Shown: in pieces, positions 35,443 to 39,701 of the stretch
How positions within the stretch are numbered: the stretch's first letter is position 1
Layout: each line of letters begins with the position of its first letter
Origin: a bacterium UBP7_UBA7824
GTDB taxonomy: Bacteria > UBP7 > UBA6624
Direction of reading: 5' to 3'
Assembly: GCA_002501535.1 (NCBI GenBank)
Contig: DLTY01000025.1
Span: forward strand, 1-39,701
Length of the DNA stretch: 39,701 bases
The notes under the pieces: generated by a model
Database searches by the model: none
What the model saw: only the letters and a program-made list of their open reading frames with translations
What the model was told of the DNA's origin: nothing
Position numbers and translations under genes: made by a program

Positions 35443-36503
35443 ATATCCTCTGTGTCTTTTTTATGTTTTTTTTAGAGAAGATACCTCAAGATTTGCAAGA
35501 AATATGGTCTGAGATCGATTCTGTTAATATAAATTTAGATTTACATAAGGATAAGGTTGAACAAAACAAAATATCTATTCGAGAAGCCGAAGAAGAGGCG
35601 AATTCTATTGAAAGCAACATTGAAGCTTTGACAAACAAGAAGAATCAATTTTTTGTTTTAAAAATCCAACTAGAAGAAGAGATTAAACAGCATTATTCAA
35701 GACTTTCCTCTGTTCTTAATGCCTCCTTGAAGGACAAGCAAATAATTCCTTCGTGGTTTATGGTTTTTGGTTACGAAAAGAATTTGGATGCTTACCAAGA
35801 AAAAGTTAAAAACATGACAGGGGCTATATTCTCAATGGAATCTTCTCTTTCAAAAGTTTCTGTCGACATTGGAATGGTCGAAGATTTTTTAAGTGATTCT
35901 GAATTCAAAAAGGATGGTGTCTATAAGTCCATTAGCAAAAAAGAATCTGAACTTTCTGCAAGCTTGGATGCTTTAGAGCAATTTAACAGCACTTATAAGC
36001 AGGAAATCACAAACCTCTGGCATAAACGAAACCAGCTTGAGCTAGAGGTTGATGCGGAGACAATACTTACCTATAGGGGTGCAAGATGGGAGTTACCTTT
36101 GTACAAGCCTTGTGAAGGCCGTTTGTCAAGCCCTTTTGACCCCAAGAGGCTTCATCCGGTTTTAGGTTATGTTAGACCCCATAATGGGCAAGATATTGCA
36201 GCTCCAAAAGGTACGCCCGTTTATGCTGCTGAGACAGGAAGAGTTATTTTCGTAGGTGAAAGAGGTGGTAATTGGGCTGGTTTAGGTAAATTTGTAATCA
36301 TTCAGCATGCTGAAGGCTGGACAACAAGGTATGCTCATTTAAGTAAAATACTGATAGACAATGAAAAAGCAGTTAAGAGAGGTGACCTTATAGGCTTGGT
36401 TGGCAGTACTGGATTATCAACAGGACCTCATCTTCATTTTGAAACAAGAAAAAATGATATCCCTTACGACCCTCAGCCTTATTTAAAATCTGATGAAAAA
36501 TAA
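35439..36503 (+). CDS. EnvC-like M23 (LytM) peptidase with coiled coil
   Basis: A 354-residue exported wall hydrolase. The N-terminus MNILCVFFMFFL is a short signal-like sequence. Residues 20-210 are a long helical coiled coil like the FtsX-binding part of EnvC. Residues 225-340 are an M23 domain: RPHNGQDIAAPKGTPVYA (zinc ligands His248, Asp252), YAHL (His300) and GPHLHFE (His331, His333). Unlike E. coli EnvC, whose LytM domain has lost the zinc ligands and only activates amidases, this one keeps all residues needed for endopeptidase activity. ATGA overlap with the ftsX-like gene and an 11-base overlap with ctpA show a coupled operon. Confidence 0.9.
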   Translation: MNILCVFFMFFLEKIPQDLQEIWSEIDSVNINLDLHKDKVEQNKISIREAEEEANSIESNIEALTNKKNQFFVLKIQLEEEIKQHYSRLSSVLNASLKDKQIIPSWFMVFGYEKNLDAYQEKVKNMTGAIFSMESSLSKVSVDIGMVEDFLSDSEFKKDGVYKSISKKESELSASLDALEQFNSTYKQEITNLWHKRNQLELEVDAETILTYRGARWELPLYKPCEGRLSSPFDPKRLHPVLGYVRPHNGQDIAAPKGTPVYAAETGRVIFVGERGGNWAGLGKFVIIQHAEGWTTRYAHLSKILIDNEKAVKRGDLIGLVGSTGLSTGPHLHFETRKNDIPYDPQPYLKSDEK

Positions 36504-37758
36504 TTTAAAAAAAACACTAACAATAATCCAGTTTTTCTTAGCGGTTTTTTTGGTTTTTATTGTTTTGGAAACCTATGACGAGTCAAGCGTCAATGAATCG
36601 CCAGCAACAAAAGATGTTAACGCTTCTGCTAGCTCTTTTGAGGGTGTGTCGTATATGGAAGAAGCTTGGAAAGTTGTCGAAGACAGGTATTTTGAAGACC
36701 TGAATGAAGAAAAGAAAAGAGAGATTACTGAAAATGCTATATCTGGAATGATGTCTTCTTTTGATAGATATAGTCGTTTTGTTCCACCAACTGAATCAAA
36801 AATACAATGGGAAAATACAGAGGGTGAATTTGGTGGAATAGGTGTAACTATTGCCCCTTATGGTAAATTTTTGCAAGTCGTATCAGTTGTGAAAGGCGGA
36901 CCTGCTTATAAGTCGGAAATAAAAAATGGAGACATTATTATTTCTGCAGATGGAAATTCTTTCGAAAATTCAAGTTATGAAGAATCTGTTTCCTATGTAA
37001 GGGGACCAATAGGCAAGGCTGTTCAATTAGAGGTGATAGATTCAACAACAGCAGAGACGCTAAATGTTTCAGTTGTTCGTGAAATTGTTGTTGTCCCATC
37101 CATTGGAAAAGTTGAGCAATTAAATGACAAAACTTATTTCATTGAATTGCTCCAGTTTAACAAGAATACACCTTCGTTGCTTAAACAAGAATTAATATCC
37201 GCAATTGACAAAGGCGCTGAAAGTCTTATTTTGGATTTAAGAGGAAATCCTGGAGGCGAATTGTATTCTTGCTTGGAGATAGTAGATTTATTTTTAGATG
37301 AAGGTTTGATAGTTAGTATCAAGTTCAAAAATGATGAAAAAAGTTTTTCTGCAAAGCCTGGAGACATTGGCGAGGATTTAAGCTTGGTAGTTCTTGTTGA
37401 CGGATATAGCGCTTCAGCAAGTGAGATATTTGCTGGAGCTATTCAAGATCATGAAAGAGGTTTGATTGTAGGGAATAGAACTTTTGGTAAGGGTTTAGTT
37501 CAGCATGGTGAAAATCTCGACAGTGGTGGCTCAGTCATTATTACAACAGCAGTTTATTTGACCCCAAATGGTAATCAGGTGAATGGAAATGGAATAAATC
37601 CTGATTTTGAAATCTCTAGTTCCGAGGATGAAAAAGTGATTCAAATTCTTGCAGAAATAGAAAGCCTTCAAGGGCAAATATCTGCTTTGAGGACAGATAT
37701 TCGCGATAGGATAGGTGACTTGATGCTAGAAAAGGCTATTGAGGAAGTTAAAAAATGA
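36493..37758 (+). CDS. C-terminal processing protease (S41/CtpA)
   Basis: A 421-residue carboxyl-terminal processing protease. An N-terminal membrane anchor (residues 10-27) is followed by a helical region, a PDZ domain (about 110-195, GGIGVTIAPYGK), and the S41 catalytic core. The nucleophile Ser308 in GYSASASEIFAGA and Lys333 in TFGKGLVQ form the dyad, spaced 25 residues as in known members; LDLRGNPGG is also present. It acts on envelope proteins or on the neighbouring wall hydrolase, as in other bacteria where CtpA controls M23 peptidases; that link here is inference from gene order. Its stop overlaps sdhC by four bases. Confidence 0.95.
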   Translation: MKNNLKKTLTIIQFFLAVFLVFIVLETYDESSVNESPATKDVNASASSFEGVSYMEEAWKVVEDRYFEDLNEEKKREITENAISGMMSSFDRYSRFVPPTESKIQWENTEGEFGGIGVTIAPYGKFLQVVSVVKGGPAYKSEIKNGDIIISADGNSFENSSYEESVSYVRGPIGKAVQLEVIDSTTAETLNVSVVREIVVVPSIGKVEQLNDKTYFIELLQFNKNTPSLLKQELISAIDKGAESLILDLRGNPGGELYSCLEIVDLFLDEGLIVSIKFKNDEKSFSAKPGDIGEDLSLVVLVDGYSASASEIFAGAIQDHERGLIVGNRTFGKGLVQHGENLDSGGSVIITTAVYLTPNGNQVNGNGINPDFEISSSEDEKVIQILAEIESLQGQISALRTDIRDRIGDLMLEKAIEEVKK

Positions 37759-38120
37759 GATATTCAATAAAGGAAGGGATGCTGTCTTGGCTTTTGCATA
37801 GGTTAACAGGAATTGGAATTTTTATTTTTTTAATTATTCACGTTATGGGAGCAATTTATTTAAAAATTGGTCCAGAGGAATGGAATCATCATGTTGAATT
37901 ATTCAATACTCCCTTTTTTAGAGTTGCTGAGGTTGGCTTGATGGGAGCTATTCTTTGGCATGGCTTGAATGGATTAAGAATTATTATTATTGATTTTTCA
38001 GGCATAAGAACAAGCCATTTTGCTAAATTTTTATTTTGGATAATTGTTTTTTTAACGGTTTTGCTTATGCTTCCTGGAACCTATATATTATTAAAACCTT
38101 TGTTTGAGGGTGCTGCCTAA
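37755..38120 (+). CDS. sdhC: Succinate dehydrogenase cytochrome b subunit SdhC
   Basis: A 121-residue three-helix membrane anchor of complex II. SWLLHRLTGIGIF matches the conserved quinone-site segment (Ser, Arg) and LWHGLNGLRIIIIDF has the heme-ligand histidine and the signature HGxNGxR. It shares its start with the ctpA stop (ATGA), so a housekeeping respiratory operon is directly fused to the envelope operon. sdhD starts within the stop codon (TAATG). Confidence 0.93.
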   Translation: MRYSIKEGMLSWLLHRLTGIGIFIFLIIHVMGAIYLKIGPEEWNHHVELFNTPFFRVAEVGLMGAILWHGLNGLRIIIIDFSGIRTSHFAKFLFWIIVFLTVLLMLPGTYILLKPLFEGAA

Positions 38121-38542
38121 TGAGCTACAAAAAAGTGCCAGGAACTTTTGCATGGTGGTTTCAGAGAATATCTGGATCTTTTTTGATAATACTTATTTTT
38201 ATTCATTTTATAGATGTTCATTTTATTTTTGGTGTTGAAAATTTAGAGTATGAAACAGTTGCCGAAAAATGGAATAAACCCTTTTGGAGAATAATGGATG
38301 CATTGATGCTTATTTTAGGCATGATTCATGGCGCAAATGGGATTGAATCAATCCTTTTAGATTATAAAAAAATTAGAAAGTATAAAACTTATTGGATTTT
38401 TTTTGTAAGGGCTATATCGGCTGTAACTATTATCGTTGGTTCATGGATTATCATTACCTTTTCTCCAGAAGAAAAAAGTATGGCTGAATATGGAAGCCCT
38501 GCAGCTGAAATGCAAGATGAAGCAAGTGAGAGTTATGAATAA
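38120..38542 (+). CDS. sdhD: Succinate dehydrogenase membrane anchor SdhD
   Basis: A 140-residue protein with three hydrophobic helices. The pattern WWFQRISGSFLIILIFIHF, WNKPFWRIMDALML, and MIHGANGIESILLDY corresponds to the second anchor subunit in actinobacterial/chloroflexal SdhCDAB operons. The C-terminal 25 residues are acidic and polar (for example EMQDEASESYE), a tail not usual in this subunit. It overlaps sdhA by 8 bases. Confidence 0.9.
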   Translation: MSYKKVPGTFAWWFQRISGSFLIILIFIHFIDVHFIFGVENLEYETVAEKWNKPFWRIMDALMLILGMIHGANGIESILLDYKKIRKYKTYWIFFVRAISAVTIIVGSWIIITFSPEEKSMAEYGSPAAEMQDEASESYE

Positions 38543-39701
38543 ACATCAATATGATGTAATTGTGATAGGTGCTGGTGGCGCTGGATTATCCGCTGTTGCT
38601 GCAATACCTAAAGGTCTAAAGGTCGCAGTTCTTTCAAAGCTTTTTCCATTTAGAAGTCATACAGGTGCAGCTCAAGGTGGAATCTCTGCAGCTTTAGGCA
38701 ATTTGGAAGAAGATAATCCACTTTGGCATGCTTATGACACTGTGAAAGGAAGCGACTATCTTGGTGACCAAGATGCGATTATACAAATGTGCAATGATGC
38801 TCCCGATGCTATTTTTGATCTAGAAAGAAAAGGTTTGCCTTTTTCCAGGCTTAAAAATGGAAAAATTTCTCAAAGACCTTTTGGTGGTCATACTAAGAAT
38901 TGGGGAGAAGCACCTGTAAGAAGAGCTTGTCATTCTGCTGATAGGACTGGACATATGATTTTGCATACCCTTTACCAGCAAGCCTTAAGAAGGGAGACGA
39001 ATTTTTTTGATGAGTTTCAGGTGGTTGAAATAATAACGAAAGATGATTCATGCTGCGGAGTTGTTGCGGTAAAGCTTTCTACTGGAGAAAGACATGTGTT
39101 TCATAGTAAGTCAGTTATTCTTGCTACAGGCGGTTATGGAAGGTGTTTTAAAGTTACAAGCAATGCACTTTCTCTAACAGGCGACGGCATGGCTATATGC
39201 TACCAAAAAGGAATACCTCTCCAGGACATGGAGTTTATTCAATTTCACCCTACGGGATTACACCCTTTAGGGATATTGATAACAGAAGGAGCAAGGGGAG
39301 AAGGCGGGATTCTTGTAAACTCTAGAGGCGAAAGATTCATGGAAAGGTACGCCCCTTCGATTAAGGATTTGGCTCCTAGGGATATTGTAAGTAGGTCTAT
39401 TTATGAAGAAATAAAAGCCGGACGAGGTATAGACGCAAAAGATTTTGTTCATTTAGATTTAACCCATTTAGGCAGAAAGCTTTTAGATGAAAAATTGCCT
39501 GATGTTACAGGTTTTGCAAGAACTTATTTAAATATTGAGCCTGCCGATGAACCGATTCCAGTTAAACCTACAACACACTATGCAATGGGTGGAATACCGA
39601 CTGATGTTGATGGAAGGGTAATTATTAATCCAGATGGAAGTGTTATGCACGGTTTATATGCTTCTGGAGAATGTGCCTGTGTTTCTGTTCATGGTGCAAA
39701 T
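38535..39701 (+). CDS. sdhA: Succinate dehydrogenase flavoprotein SdhA, 3' end outside window
   Basis: The frame from ATG at 38535 stays open to the last base, giving 389 residues of a protein usually near 580. N-terminal YDVIVIGAGGAGLSA is the FAD-binding site, and RSHTGAAQGG (His42) holds the histidine that binds FAD covalently. FHPTGLHPLG, TEGARGEGG with the catalytic arginine, YAMGGIPTD and LYASGECACVSVHGAN follow. It catalyses succinate oxidation to fumarate in the TCA cycle, and electrons pass through SdhB (presumably downstream) to the two anchors. A fumarate reductase is less likely given the anchors and gene order. Confidence 0.95.
   Translation, partial: MNKHQYDVIVIGAGGAGLSAVAAIPKGLKVAVLSKLFPFRSHTGAAQGGISAALGNLEEDNPLWHAYDTVKGSDYLGDQDAIIQMCNDAPDAIFDLERKGLPFSRLKNGKISQRPFGGHTKNWGEAPVRRACHSADRTGHMILHTLYQQALRRETNFFDEFQVVEIITKDDSCCGVVAVKLSTGERHVFHSKSVILATGGYGRCFKVTSNALSLTGDGMAICYQKGIPLQDMEFIQFHPTGLHPLGILITEGARGEGGILVNSRGERFMERYAPSIKDLAPRDIVSRSIYEEIKAGRGIDAKDFVHLDLTHLGRKLLDEKLPDVTGFARTYLNIEPADEPIPVKPTTHYAMGGIPTDVDGRVIINPDGSVMHGLYASGECACVSVHGAN

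Overview
This is an AT-rich, very densely packed bacterial chromosome segment: about 39 protein genes, two tRNAs, one riboswitch, and no mobile element, CRISPR array or rRNA. It looks like a streamlined, probably free-living aerobic bacterium. Many neighbouring genes overlap by 1-16 bases, convergent genes overlap at their stops, divergent starts lie 3-31 bases apart, and I see no convincing intrinsic terminator. Several traits resemble Actinobacteria or Chloroflexi: the order sdhC-sdhD-sdhA with two small membrane anchors, a single-domain polyprenol-phosphate-mannose-type synthase, the order ftsX-M23 peptidase-ctpA, a cyclase-like/NB-ARC/TPR regulator, and tRNAs without encoded CCA that carry CUG and CUC anticodons. 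Low-GC uncultivated marine lineages are plausible, but the sequence in hand does not fix the phylum.

Layout. 1-6269 (+): fusA (5' end missing), an EamA transporter, a GT2 polyprenol-phosphate sugar synthase, and a large regulator with a degenerate cyclase domain, P-loop ATPase and TPRs. 6257-7714 (-): a GT-C membrane glycosyltransferase. 7746-10158 (+): two tandem cyclophilin-type prolyl isomerases, the second a lipoprotein. 10172-10242: tRNA-Gln. 10231-13484 (-): TPP riboswitch, thiC, an exported MORN-like repeat protein and a flavin-reductase-like protein. 13517-16485: an unknown membrane protein, an MshEN-domain membrane protein and a methionine gamma-lyase-like enzyme. 16532-16603: tRNA-Glu, followed by an NTF2-like protein.

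17128-24883 (+) is one tightly coupled operon, plsX-fabH-fabD-fabG-fabF-acyl-CoA dehydrogenase-etfB-etfA. It joins fatty acid synthesis genes to a flavin redox module. It lacks acpP, fabZ and an enoyl-ACP reductase. Facing it on the minus strand (24880-30514) is a second coupled operon: an aromatic amino acid ammonia-lyase (HutH-like, with Ala-Cys-Gly in place of the Ala-Ser-Gly cofactor triad), an aberrant acyl-CoA dehydrogenase, a PlsC-type acyltransferase, an AMP-dependent acyl ligase and a 43-residue basic peptide. Together these two operons are the most unusual part of the window.

30518-33281 holds a polytopic membrane protein, then (-) a small membrane protein, trxB and a threonine dehydratase. 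33312-37758 (+) is an envelope operon: polysaccharide pyruvyl transferase-like, WecG/TagA-like glycosyltransferase, a short FtsX-like protein, an M23 peptidase of EnvC type with intact zinc ligands, and a CtpA-type S41 protease. It runs directly into sdhC-sdhD-sdhA (37755 to the end; sdhA truncated by the window edge). No gene-free stretch exceeds 300 bases.
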